The notes under the pieces: generated by a model | The model's input: only the letters and a program-made list of their open reading frames with translations | What the model was told of the DNA's origin: nothing | Databases searched by the model: none | Assembly (NCBI GenBank): GCA_900544345.1 | Contig: UQUR01000003.1 | Location: 134,915-198,914 of the forward strand | Direction: 5' to 3' | Origin: an uncultured Sutterella sp. | Lineage (GTDB): Bacteria; Pseudomonadota; Gammaproteobacteria; Burkholderiales; Burkholderiaceae_F | DNA length: 64,000 nucleotides | Made by a program: the position numbers and the translations under genes | Shown: piece by piece, positions 41,869 through 50,117 of the stretch | Position numbering within the stretch: position 1 is the first letter of the stretch | Layout: each line of letters opens with the position of its first letter

Positions 41869-42525
41869 TCAGGTTTCAAGAATATAGCCTACACCGCGGA
41901 CAGTTTTGATAGCATCTTCACTGAGTTTTTTTCTCAGATGGTGAATGTGTACCTCGATGGCATTGCTGCCGATTGAGGAGTCCCAGTTATAGAGTTTTTC
42001 TTCTAACTGAGAACGGGATAACACTAAACCAGGTCGCTCCGCTAAGGCTAAAAGTAGCGCAAATTCTTTACTCGACAATAAAATCGATTCCCCGTTATAA
42101 ATCACTTCGTGGGTGGCTGGTTTTATTTGTAACCTTCCTCGCTCAATCATGGGTTCTGCACGACCGGCAGATCGCCGTAATAAGGCTCTTACTCGAGCGA
42201 AAAGCTCATCTAAATCAAAGGGTTTAATTAAATAGTCGTCAGCTCCCGCATCAAGTCCTTTGATTCTGTCTTCAACTGTATCGCGTGCTGTGGTAACCAG
42301 TACCGGAGTTAGATTGCGCTCAGCTCTCATTTCTTCGAGCACCTTGATTCCGTCTTTACCAGGCAGACCTAAGTCCAGAATGATTAGCGAGAATTCTGTG
42401 GTGCGCAAAGCCAAAAGAGCAGAATGGCCGTCTTGCACCCAATCGACTGCATAGCCTTCATCGGTGAGTCCATCGACAACGCTTTCTCCAATCATTGGAT
42501 CGTCTTCAACCAATAAAAGTCTCAC
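41869..42525 (-). CDS. OmpR/PhoP family response regulator
   Basis: The 218 residues have a receiver domain (MRLLLVEDDPMIGES, phospho-acceptor Asp51 in LIILDLGLPGKDG, conserved Lys in YLIKPFDLDELFARV) and a winged-helix DNA-binding domain with LSRSQLEEKLYNWDSSIGSNAIEVHI split over the recognition helix and ending RGVGYILET. The start is the GTG at 42525 with a perfect GGAG six bases upstream; the open frame upstream lacks this. It forms an operon with the kinase. The htrA-type protease gene downstream is a plausible target. Confidence 0.95.
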   Translation of the reverse strand: MRLLLVEDDPMIGESVVDGLTDEGYAVDWVQDGHSALLALRTTEFSLIILDLGLPGKDGIKVLEEMRAERNLTPVLVTTARDTVEDRIKGLDAGADDYLIKPFDLDELFARVRALLRRSAGRAEPMIERGRLQIKPATHEVIYNGESILLSSKEFALLLALAERPGLVLSRSQLEEKLYNWDSSIGSNAIEVHIHHLRKKLSEDAIKTVRGVGYILET

Positions 42526-42655
42526 GGCTAACTCCTTAATCCAAAAAACTCTCTGAAGGGTGAAAATGTACAAAAAATTAAAACTTTCGCAAGAAAATCG
42601 ATAAGTATGCTAAGTTTGAGTGTAAGGAAAATTATAAAGAGAAGGAAAAGTAAAA

Positions 42656-43075
42656 ATGTCAGACTTAACTTCGTATGATCAACAGGGACCGAAAAAGAGT
42701 TTGTTGTTCATCACCCAGCTGGTCTACATTTTGCATGGTTTAAGTATTGTTATCGGGTTGATGACAGGCGCTACGATTATCTCAGCTTTTCTTTTCGGAT
42801 GGCCCTCTATTGCGGCAGTGATCTTAAATTACATTATGGCGCCGGATGCACGGGGCACTTTTTTGCAGTCACATTTTTCTTGGCAGATTAGAACATTTTG
42901 GTACGGAATGGTTTGGACCATTTTGGTGGCGATCATTGGCATCGTTTTGACGCCTCTTGTTATCGGTCCTTTTATTTGGTTGGGCGGCTTTATCGTTTTG
43001 GGAATCTGGGTGGCCTACCGAATTGCTATCGGTTGGATACGGCTTCGTCAGTATCGGCCTATTTATACCGATTAA
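42656..43075 (+). CDS. Uncharacterised membrane protein (COG3671/DUF4870-like)
   Basis: The 139 residues contain three hydrophobic helices (about 17-37, 41-58 and 85-120). DARGTFLQSHFSWQIRTFWYG between helices 2 and 3 is a pattern shared with a family of small proteobacterial membrane proteins often annotated COG3671. AAGGAAAAG lies upstream of the ATG. It is divergent from the response regulator and has a promoter-like region in the 130-base gap. Function unknown. Confidence 0.75.
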   Translation: MSDLTSYDQQGPKKSLLFITQLVYILHGLSIVIGLMTGATIISAFLFGWPSIAAVILNYIMAPDARGTFLQSHFSWQIRTFWYGMVWTILVAIIGIVLTPLVIGPFIWLGGFIVLGIWVAYRIAIGWIRLRQYRPIYTD

Positions 43076-43092
43076 AGTTACATATTCAACCT

Positions 43093-43122
43093 TTGAGCAG
43101 ATTAAGCTGTTTAGGGTATAGT
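43093..43122 (+). promoter_or_regulatory. Candidate promoter of the FadL-type gene
   Basis: TTGAGC (43093-43098) and TATAGT (43117-43122) are separated by 18 bases. This would give a leader of about 145 bases with a terminator-like hairpin in it. Confidence 0.5.
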
Positions 43123-43188
43123 TAGGGTTTATACCTATAAAAAACGTAAAAAATCGCAACAAAAAATCCGCAAAATTCCTCCGTTCGG

Positions 43189-43240
43189 AAGCGTAAAGGT
43201 TCTGTTCCTGCTTGTTCCAAAACCTTTACGCTTTTGTTTT
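43189..43240 (+). terminator. Hairpin with T-run between the small membrane gene and fadL-type gene
   Basis: AAGCGTAAAGGTT (43189-43201) and AACCTTTACGCTT (43221-43233) form a perfect 13-base stem followed by TTGTTTTT. It can terminate the upstream gene, but it also lies only 33 bases before the next start codon, so it may be an attenuator in the leader of the FadL-type gene. Confidence 0.75.
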
Positions 43241-43272
43241 TGCAATTTTTCCCATTTTGGAGAGAGAAAGAG

Positions 43273-44649
43273 ATGTCTTTCATGAAAAAGAGTACTGCTG
43301 CGTTAGTGTTAACTGGCGTCTCCGTTGCAGTGTCTACGGCTTTTGCTGCCGGTTTCCAATTAACGGAACAATCCTCTTTGGGTGCTGGCCGTGCTTATGC
43401 TGGTGCCGGTATCGTCGGTGATGACTTGTCTGCTGTGCATTACAACCCCGCTGGTATGACGTTGTTGGAAGGCACGCGTTTCCAAGCCGGTGGCGTTTGG
43501 ATCGGTATTAATGCTGACTATGATGGCAATGATGGTACGTCTGAGAACGGTCGCTTGAAAGGTCAAATGATCCCTGCAGGCTATGTGACCCACCAAGTCA
43601 ACGACAAGGTGTGGTTGGGTTTTGCTATGACCGTTCCCTACGGTATGGGTACGGAATATGACCGTAATTGGGAAGGCAATCAACGCGGTACTTCCGCCAA
43701 GATTTATACCTTTGATATGAATCCGAACATTGCTTACAAAGTAAGCGACTTCATCAGTATCGGTGGTGGTATCTCTGTCCAATACGCTAAAGCTAAGTTA
43801 GGTATGGGTATGGGAGAAATACCTAACATGGGTGGCATTGGTCACGCCAAGCTTGAAGCTGATAGCTGGGATTGGGGATACAACTTGGGCATCATGATTA
43901 GCCCAACTGATAAATTACGCTTTGGTTTAGCTTACCGCTCTGCAATTAAGCACGACGCTGATGGACATACCGATTTATCAAATAGTCAATTGTTGAATAG
44001 TTTGGTTGGATTAGATTCTGTAACTGTAGGGTCAGAAGCCAGCTTGAAAACTCCTGATACTATTATGTTGACCGGTACATGGGAAGCTACTGAAAAATTG
44101 CGCTTATCTGGTTTGATTCGTTGGGCTAATTGGTCAAATTTTGATAAGTTGAAGATTAATAATGGTGTATCCAATGGCATGTTAAGCCTTATTAACAACG
44201 CAGCCAGTAATGCAATACAAGGAATGTTGATTAGTGGTCAAATTGATCAATCACAAGCCATGGCTCTCCAAGGTTACTTAGCTGGCGCTCAAGGTCAACT
44301 AAAGCAAACAGTTATTGAAAACGATTGGCAAGATACGTGGCTCTTCTCCATTGGTGCTGACTACAAGATCAATAGTGACTTTACGGTTCGCGGTGGTATC
44401 GCTTATGAAACAAGCCCGATCGATGATCAATCGACCCGTATGGCTGTGATTCCGGATACCGATCGTCTCTGGCTGTCTTTAGGTGCCTCCTGGTACGCCA
44501 CGAAAGATTTGCAATTTGATGTGGGTGCTACCTACTTGATGGGTATTGGTGATAAAGATCTCTATGACCATGTTGGCGGCAAGAAGATTGGCGAATATGA
44601 CACATTGGATGCTTACTTGGTTGGCGTTCAAATGCAGTATCGTTTCTAA
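43273..44649 (+). CDS. OmpP1/FadL family outer-membrane transporter
   Basis: FadL-type beta barrels take up long-chain fatty acids and other hydrophobic compounds. From the ATG at 43273 the protein has 458 residues: a signal peptide (ALVLTGVSVAVSTAFAA), the FadL N-terminal hatch GFQLTEQSSLGAGRAYAGAG with the NPAGM signature (HYNPAGMTLLEG), and barrel strands ending in YRF, with a terminal Phe suited to the assembly machinery. Codons are strongly biased except for about 43870-44330, which is more AT-rich. A second ATG nine bases later is an alternative start. Confidence 0.92.
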   Translation: MSFMKKSTAALVLTGVSVAVSTAFAAGFQLTEQSSLGAGRAYAGAGIVGDDLSAVHYNPAGMTLLEGTRFQAGGVWIGINADYDGNDGTSENGRLKGQMIPAGYVTHQVNDKVWLGFAMTVPYGMGTEYDRNWEGNQRGTSAKIYTFDMNPNIAYKVSDFISIGGGISVQYAKAKLGMGMGEIPNMGGIGHAKLEADSWDWGYNLGIMISPTDKLRFGLAYRSAIKHDADGHTDLSNSQLLNSLVGLDSVTVGSEASLKTPDTIMLTGTWEATEKLRLSGLIRWANWSNFDKLKINNGVSNGMLSLINNAASNAIQGMLISGQIDQSQAMALQGYLAGAQGQLKQTVIENDWQDTWLFSIGADYKINSDFTVRGGIAYETSPIDDQSTRMAVIPDTDRLWLSLGASWYATKDLQFDVGATYLMGIGDKDLYDHVGGKKIGEYDTLDAYLVGVQMQYRF

Positions 44650-44671
44650 TTTAAAGTTAGCCTAAACCATC

Positions 44672-44713
44672 AAAAAGCCGGCATCTCAATTGTTTGAGAG
44701 CTGGCTTTTCTTT
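44672..44713 (+). terminator. Terminator of the FadL-type gene
   Basis: AAAAGCCGGC and TCTC pair with GAGA and GCTGGCTTTT through one mismatch, followed by C and TTTT. Confidence 0.85.
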
Positions 44714-44759
44714 TAGGGGCGTAATAACATAATGCGCGATTAATAACTGAGGCAAAGCT

Positions 44760-45314
44760 ATGGCGTTAGGGGCAACCATTTATAAAGCAAATATTGATAT
44801 TTCAGATGTCGATCGCGGATATTATGGTTCGCATATCTGTACTTTGGCTCGTCATCCTTCGGAATCGGAAGAGCGCCTTGCTGTACGAATGCTTGCTTTC
44901 TGTCTTTATGTCGGTGAAACCGATATGAGATTGGAATTTGGTCGGGGCTTATCGACAGAAGGAGAACCTGCTCTTTGGGAAATCGATGATACAGGCGCAA
45001 TAGCCCGTTGGATTGATGTTGGGGTGCCCGATATTCGGCAAATTAGAAAAGCTGCTGGACGTAGCAACGAAGAAATCGTGATCGCTTACGGTGAGGATCG
45101 AATTGATCCTTGGTGGAAGCAAAATATGTCCGACATGAGAAAAGTTGAAAAACTATCTATAGCCATGCTCAAAGACGCTGAAGTAGCTCAAATGATTCCG
45201 TTGATAGGGCGGACGATGCATTTGACTGTGACGGTTCAAGATAGTGTTGTCTGGTTATCAGACAGTGTCAATACGGCTCAGGTGCAAATGCACTGGCTTT
45301 TAAGAAGAGATTAG
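44760..45314 (+). CDS. YaeQ family protein
   Basis: YaeQ is a PD-(D/E)XK-fold protein of unknown role. The 184 residues start MALGATIYKANIDISDVDRG and contain the family landmarks: ARHPSESEERLAVRMLAFCL, GLSTEGEPALWEID, and WIDVGVPDIRQIRKAAGRS, with E/D residues of the nuclease-like site retained. GAGGC lies before the ATG. The stop overlaps the end of the convergent ybgE-like gene by four bases. It was once linked to RfaH in E. coli, a claim not supported later. Confidence 0.93.
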   Translation: MALGATIYKANIDISDVDRGYYGSHICTLARHPSESEERLAVRMLAFCLYVGETDMRLEFGRGLSTEGEPALWEIDDTGAIARWIDVGVPDIRQIRKAAGRSNEEIVIAYGEDRIDPWWKQNMSDMRKVEKLSIAMLKDAEVAQMIPLIGRTMHLTVTVQDSVVWLSDSVNTAQVQMHWLLRRD

Positions 45315-45580
45315 AAAGTAATCATCAAAGCCCCGACAATCATCAGGGGCCAGGCAACCACAGGGGAAAATAGGATCCGAAGAACTTTATTTTCCGGGAT
45401 AAATCCGAAGCCGTAGATGTACGAAAAACTCATCCCTATCAATAAACAGACAAGCCAGCCATGTGGGACGCTGTGCATATCAACGGCGATCAATCGAGGA
45501 AAACAGACAACCACCACCGTGACTGCAAGAGCCGCCACGATGGAAAGAACGCGAGTGAGAAATAAAACTCCTCTTGACAT
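45311..45580 (-). CDS. ybgE: Cyd operon protein YbgE-like
   Basis: The 89 residues form three hydrophobic helices and lie directly after cydX on the cyd strand, as YbgE does in many proteobacterial cyd operons. The sequence includes the YbgE-like motif MSFSYIYGFGFIPENKVLRILFSP, followed by VVAWPLMIVGALMITF. ATG at 45580 lies two bases after the cydX stop. Its exact role is unknown; in other bacteria it is dispensable for cytochrome bd activity. Confidence 0.8.
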   Translation of the reverse strand: MSRGVLFLTRVLSIVAALAVTVVVVCFPRLIAVDMHSVPHGWLVCLLIGMSFSYIYGFGFIPENKVLRILFSPVVAWPLMIVGALMITF

Positions 45581-45582
45581 TA

Positions 45583-45687
45583 CTAACTTTGAGCGGAGTC
45601 TTCTTTTTTTAACTCGTACATTGCTGCCATTAAAACTGCAAAAACAATCGCCAACAGCAATCCGACAAACCAATAAATGTAAAACAT
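45583..45687 (-). CDS. cydX: Cytochrome bd small subunit CydX
   Basis: CydX is a short single-helix protein that stabilises the haem centres of cytochrome bd. The 34 residues begin MFYIYWFVGLLLAIVFAVLM and end in a polar tail with KKEDS. The position 14 bases after cydB is the usual one, and the Trp-Phe-x-Gly motif matches the YbgT/CydX family. AGTGACTC upstream of the ATG is a weak ribosome binding site. It is too short for ordinary gene finding. Confidence 0.9.
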   Translation of the reverse strand: MFYIYWFVGLLLAIVFAVLMAAMYELKKEDSAQS

Positions 45688-45701
45688 AGTGAGTCACTCC
45701 A

Positions 45702-46838
45702 TTAATAAAGCGATTTATCGTTTTCTTTAATGTATTGAGCTGTCATCTTGCCGCTCATTACTTTGTAGGCCCAGCCTGTATAGATCAGCACGATTGGCAG
45801 GAAAATCAAAGTTACGATAAACATCACCTGCAGCGTAAGCTGAGAGCTTGTGCAGTCCCACATTGTCAAAGACGAGACAGGATGACTCGAAGAAGGCAAT
45901 ATAAAGGGGAACATGGCAATTAAGGGAGTTAACACAATACAAAGAATACTCACCGCACTAGCCAATACCGATGTGAGTGGACGCCAAACATATTCACAAA
46001 GAACACCAACTACACAGGCAACAATAGCTAGAAGAGGAACTGCAAAGAGAACAGGGTAGTTAAAGAAATTCGTAAACCAGGCTCCCTGACTCATCTGTAC
46101 AGACTTCAGTAGCGGATTAGCAACACCTGCCGGGTCAATACCGCTAGCCACGTAGCCTTGGATACCGAAATAAACCCATATGCCCCCTAAGAAAAATAAG
46201 ACAGCAGTAGCGGTGCCAGCAATTATTCCCGCTTTGCGGGCTCTGGCCTGAAGTTCGCCCGTGGTGCGCAAAAGAAGATAATTGGCACCGTGGAAAATAA
46301 TCATGGAAATTGAAACAATGCCGCAAAGCAGTGCAAAAGGATTTAAAAGAGCCCAGAAACTGCCTGTATAGGTAGAACGAAGTGTTTCATCAAAGTGGAA
46401 AGGTACTCCTTGGAGCATATTACCGAAAGCTACTCCGAAAATAACCGGAGGAACAAAACTGCCGATAAAAAGGGCCCAATCCCACGAGGAGCGCCATTTT
46501 TCAGTCGGAACCCGACTTCTGTAGTCAAAGGCGACTGGTCTTAAAATGAGAGCTGCTAATACGATAAACAAAGCCCAGTAAAGACCAGAAAAAGCCGTTG
46601 CATACACCAAAGGCCAGGCAGCAAAAATAGCTCCGCCACCCGTTAAAAGCCATACTTGATTGCCGTCCCAATGGGGTGCAACCGTATTAATCATGACACG
46701 GCGCTCGGTATCGTTTTTCCCAAGGAAAGGCAAAAGAGAGCCTACACCCATATCCTGACCGTCCATGACAGCAAAGCCGACAAGAAGCACACCGACAAAG
46801 AGCCACCAGATGAGTTTGAGAATTTCATAATCGATCAT
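45702..46838 (-). CDS. cydB: Cytochrome bd ubiquinol oxidase subunit II
   Basis: CydB is the second large subunit of the bd oxidase, a quinol oxidase with very high oxygen affinity. The 378 residues start MIDYEILKLIWWLFVGVLLV and include GFAVMDGQDMGVGSLLPFLG and TVAPHWDGNQVWLLTGGGAIFAAWP, the CydB signatures, with the conserved Asp and Trp. It is six bases after cydA. The enzyme lets the cell respire at low oxygen, which fits a microaerobic or gut lifestyle. Confidence 0.98.
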   Translation of the reverse strand: MIDYEILKLIWWLFVGVLLVGFAVMDGQDMGVGSLLPFLGKNDTERRVMINTVAPHWDGNQVWLLTGGGAIFAAWPLVYATAFSGLYWALFIVLAALILRPVAFDYRSRVPTEKWRSSWDWALFIGSFVPPVIFGVAFGNMLQGVPFHFDETLRSTYTGSFWALLNPFALLCGIVSISMIIFHGANYLLLRTTGELQARARKAGIIAGTATAVLFFLGGIWVYFGIQGYVASGIDPAGVANPLLKSVQMSQGAWFTNFFNYPVLFAVPLLAIVACVVGVLCEYVWRPLTSVLASAVSILCIVLTPLIAMFPFILPSSSHPVSSLTMWDCTSSQLTLQVMFIVTLIFLPIVLIYTGWAYKVMSGKMTAQYIKENDKSLY

Positions 46839-46844
46839 GATGCA

Positions 46845-48413
46845 TTACTCCTTATCGCTTGTTTGATTGCGTTCAAAGAAATAACGGCCCGTACCTAAAT
46901 AACTGGGACCTGTTTTGATTAATTTCGTCATCAGCCACATTTCTACAACTAACAGAGCGGAGTACAGCAGAACAAAACCAATGAGAGAGCCCATGACACT
47001 ACCGACCGATAATCTGGAGGTCGAGAGGTGTACGGGCAAAATTTCATAAATGCTCCAGGGCTGACGGCCGTACTCAGCAACCATCCAACCCAGTTCACAA
47101 GCAATCCACGGCAAAGGCAGGGCAAAGAAACTGGCCTTTAGAAGCCAGCGGCGAGAAGCAATCAGATCTTTAGCAGAGTAGTAGAGGCTAAAGGCAAAAA
47201 TGAAAAGCAGGACAATACCGCAGCCGACCATGGCCCGGAAGCTCCAAAACATGATGTTGACACCAGGGATTGTGTCACGGGCGGCCTGAGCGATCATTTC
47301 AGGTGTTGCCCGTGCGGGATCATCTGTGTATTTACGCAAAAGCATCCCATAACCTAAGTCAGCTTTTAGGCTGTTGAATTGATTTTGCAAGTCGCCATTC
47401 GTGGGGTCTTTGCGCAAAGCACTCAGCGTTTGCATGGCAACAATACCGTTTTGGATTCGCTTAGTATTTTGCTCAATCAAGTCCTTAATGCCAGGAATTG
47501 GAGTATCAAGTGAACGAGTGGCAATAATGCCGAAAAGCCAAGGAATCTCGATATTAGCGCGAGTAACCTGATTTTCTTCATCTGGGAAGCCAAATACCGT
47601 CATGGGAGCTGGAGCTGGAACAGTCTCCCAGGCAGCTTCCATAGCCGCCATCTTCGCCGGTTGATCTTTGGCTACAAGGTAGCCGGATTCATCGCCCAAA
47701 TGGATGGTGAAAATGGAAACAACGAGACCGAAAGCAGCCGCTACTCTGAATGAGCGCTTGGCAAATTCCAGATCTCGTCCTTTCAACATATACCAAGCAG
47801 AAACTGCCAACACGAAAAGGGCTCCGGTGACGTAACCTGCAGCGATCGTATGACCGAATTTAGCCTGTGCCCATGGGCTTAAAACTACATCAAAAAAGTT
47901 AGTCATTTCCATGCGCATGGTTTCAAAGTTAAAGTCTGCTCCGATGGGATACTGCATCCAGGCGTTAGCGATTAGAATCCACAAAGCGGATAAGTTGGAG
48001 CCCAAGGCCATGCAAATCGTTACGATGAGGTGGGTGGACTTTTTAAGGCGCTTCCAGCCAAAGAAAAATAGTCCGATAAAGGTTGATTCAAGGAAAAACG
48101 CCATGAGACCTTCAATGGCGAGCGGCGCTCCGAAAATATCGCCGACATAGTGTGAATAATAAGCCCAGTTTGTACCGAACTGGAACTCCATTGTGATGCC
48201 GGTGGCTACGCCTAAAGCAAAATTCACACCGAAAAGCTTCCCCCAGAATTTGGTCATGTCTTTATAGACTTCTTTGCCTGTCACAACATAGCAGGCTTCC
48301 ATTACGACCAGCATGAAGGACAGACCGAGGGTAAGAGGCACGAAAATGAAGTGATACATTGATGTCAGCGCAAACTGCCATCTTGAGAGATCAACTAATT
48401 CGGTCGAAATCAT
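46845..48413 (-). CDS. cydA: Cytochrome bd ubiquinol oxidase subunit I
   Basis: CydA holds haems b558, b595 and d. The 522 residues (same as E. coli) begin MISTELVDLSRWQFALTSMYHF with the haem ligand His19, then GVATGITMEFQFGTNWA, and GSVMGSLIGFVLLYSALL near the end. The long periplasmic Q loop (about residues 250-380) is present, so it is the long-loop subfamily that includes E. coli bd-I. It precedes cydB and follows the small cydP-like gene. Confidence 0.98.
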   Translation of the reverse strand: MISTELVDLSRWQFALTSMYHFIFVPLTLGLSFMLVVMEACYVVTGKEVYKDMTKFWGKLFGVNFALGVATGITMEFQFGTNWAYYSHYVGDIFGAPLAIEGLMAFFLESTFIGLFFFGWKRLKKSTHLIVTICMALGSNLSALWILIANAWMQYPIGADFNFETMRMEMTNFFDVVLSPWAQAKFGHTIAAGYVTGALFVLAVSAWYMLKGRDLEFAKRSFRVAAAFGLVVSIFTIHLGDESGYLVAKDQPAKMAAMEAAWETVPAPAPMTVFGFPDEENQVTRANIEIPWLFGIIATRSLDTPIPGIKDLIEQNTKRIQNGIVAMQTLSALRKDPTNGDLQNQFNSLKADLGYGMLLRKYTDDPARATPEMIAQAARDTIPGVNIMFWSFRAMVGCGIVLLFIFAFSLYYSAKDLIASRRWLLKASFFALPLPWIACELGWMVAEYGRQPWSIYEILPVHLSTSRLSVGSVMGSLIGFVLLYSALLVVEMWLMTKLIKTGPSYLGTGRYFFERNQTSDKE

Positions 48414-48451
48414 AAAAAACCTTTCGAAGAGATAAGACCCAGAGGAAATTT

Positions 48452-48661
48452 TTATAGATTTTTCTCTGTGCAGGTGTTTGCCGTAGTGTCGGCTAAAATA
48501 ACTTGGCTCACACTTTGAGCATTTGTCTCAACACGATTGTCAGAGCTGAAAAAAAGCAAACCTAAACAAACAATAACCGCAATCTTGCAGGCCAAAGTGA
48601 AAGCCACTTTAACGAGCAACTGTCGGTTAGTGAGAGAAGAGGATTTATTGAGTTCTGACAT
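48452..48661 (-). CDS. Small single-helix protein upstream of cydA (CydP-like)
   Basis: About 69 residues: NRQLLVKVAFTLACKIAVIV and CLGLLFFSS form one membrane helix near the N terminus, with a polar tail. Short proteins of this shape upstream of cydA in Proteobacteria are named CydP, a putative small oxidase subunit. The start at 48661 (MSELNKSS) is uncertain; 48676 is possible and neither has a clear binding site. Identification rests on context and shape. Confidence 0.6.
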   Translation of the reverse strand: MSELNKSSSLTNRQLLVKVAFTLACKIAVIVCLGLLFFSSDNRVETNAQSVSQVILADTTANTCTEKNL

Positions 48662-48728
48662 GTCAAGTGTAAGCATACTGACTGCTGGAGTATTTTGATA
48701 GAGCCGATAGGATAAAAACTATCGTTTC

Positions 48729-48763
48729 AATAAAATAAAAGCGAGCCGCAGGTGACTCGCTTT
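48729..48763 (-). terminator. Terminator of the DUF1801 gene
   Basis: AAAGCGAG (48738-48745) and CTCGCTTT (48756-48763) form an eight-base stem; on the minus strand it is followed by TATTTTATT. A separate small inverted repeat CGATAG/CTATCG lies at about 48707-48726 in front of the cyd genes and may be regulatory. Confidence 0.8.
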
Positions 48764-48780
48764 CTGCAATGAAGTTAGAA

Positions 48781-49284
48781 CTATTTCTTTGCAATAGGCT
48801 TTGTGTCATCGATGAGCTCGATGACATCTTCATCGCGACTTTTCATCGAAATACGGACAACAGGCGGCGGAGCTTTGGCATCCTCTTCAGTTACGCCCCA
48901 AATTTCAAGCATTTGTGCTTGAGTTGGGACTTCGCCGCTTGCTACACGGGCACGACGGGCAGTGACAGAATCGCGGACAATTTTCTCAATGTTATCAAGG
49001 GGGATGCGGTTTAAGTCACTGAATAAAATGCTACGGTGCACCATATCAACTTGCAGTTTATCTTTGAACGTTTCAAGGACAGACTCCTCGGCGACATACA
49101 AAGTCATGGATTTCTCACCGGATTCCAAGGCAAAAAGCGGTCCCTGGAGCTCATAAAAAGCTAAAGCGTGGCGCATGCTTTCCCGCACACCGCGGGCTGA
49201 GCGACGAATAAGACTGCAGATTTTTGCCATTGCCACTCGACGATCAGGCGGTAGGTTTTGCAGGTAATCTCCAACTGTCGACAT
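48781..49284 (-). CDS. DUF1801 (YdhG-like) protein
   Basis: The 167 residues start at 49284 (MSTVGDYLQNLPPDRR), with AGGGGA seven bases upstream. The DUF1801 pattern is seen: LPPDRRVAMAKICSLIRRSA, ESMRHALAFYEL, then MTLYVAEES and FSDLNRIPLDNIEKIVRDSV. These small YdhG-type proteins have no settled function. The protein has a longer charged C-terminal tail than most members. It is upstream of the cyd genes on the same strand but ends in its own terminator. Confidence 0.75.
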   Translation of the reverse strand: MSTVGDYLQNLPPDRRVAMAKICSLIRRSARGVRESMRHALAFYELQGPLFALESGEKSMTLYVAEESVLETFKDKLQVDMVHRSILFSDLNRIPLDNIEKIVRDSVTARRARVASGEVPTQAQMLEIWGVTEEDAKAPPPVVRISMKSRDEDVIELIDDTKPIAKK

Positions 49285-49391
49285 GAAAAAATCCCCTAAA
49301 ATCTGGGAAAAACAAGCCTCCAATTTTACACTTAAATCCTATTTAACTCCAGTATCTAGAATATTTTCCTGAGTATTTTTCAGTACTTGCG

Positions 49392-49892
49392 TTACCGCCA
49401 GAAAATAAATTGTGCTTCAAAAGGTACTCGATTAATTTGTCCCTGACGAGCTGGTGTGCATTTAGCTTGGGGAATGCCGCCCTGAGCGTTGAGCCGCTGT
49501 ATGTATTTCACTCCCAAAAAGGTTCCGTGACTGGCAGGAGCTGTGACGGTAAATAAAGCGTCGGGTAAATTTTTTCCGTCTCCTGCTGCTATGCCTGTGA
49601 TTCGGCAGGAGGCAATCTTGGAGCCGTCATTGTGTACAAAAGAGAAACGATAACCGTGTTTGGCAACAGCTTGACCAGTAGAGGGCAGGAAAAGGTAAGC
49701 ATTGGGAGCCTCAAATCGCCAAAACCATCCTTTCATATCGTGGACGCAGCGAAAAACTTGTTCGCCAGAAGCGTCAAGTTTGAGCACTGCATGAGTGGAT
49801 TCAGGAGGATTAATATCGGCCTGCTCAACGGTGGCACAGGCACTTAAAAGTAGGGGTAAAAGTCCAATCAGTAATCGGTTCAAAGTTCTCAT
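49392..49892 (-). CDS. DUF3455 lipoprotein
   Basis: The 166 residues start with a lipoprotein signal (LLIGLLPLLLSAC, lipid Cys at 19). The rest resembles DUF3455 domains: VFRCVHDMKGWFWRFEAPNAYL, GKNLPDALFTVTAPAS and KYIQRLNAQGGIPQAKC, ending in PFEAQFIFWR. Two Cys pairs may form disulphides. The protein should sit in the outer membrane facing the periplasm. Function unknown. Confidence 0.75.
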   Translation of the reverse strand: MRTLNRLLIGLLPLLLSACATVEQADINPPESTHAVLKLDASGEQVFRCVHDMKGWFWRFEAPNAYLFLPSTGQAVAKHGYRFSFVHNDGSKIASCRITGIAAGDGKNLPDALFTVTAPASHGTFLGVKYIQRLNAQGGIPQAKCTPARQGQINRVPFEAQFIFWR

Positions 49893-50117
49893 AACAGTGC
49901 AAAAATCAACGAGATAAACTTAGCTATTAGTGTACAAAGAAAATTCTAAGACAGGTTAGGACTGACAATTATTTAAAGTTATTTTCTATTTCTGATGAAA
50001 TGAAGCTCATAAGCAAAAAACCTGAGGCTGTAACGAAATTTCTTATAAAAATGACGTCGCCAACGAGAAAAAATGTTATGGTAGCCAAAGTTTTTTCAGT
50101 AAAGGGGTGATTAGGGT

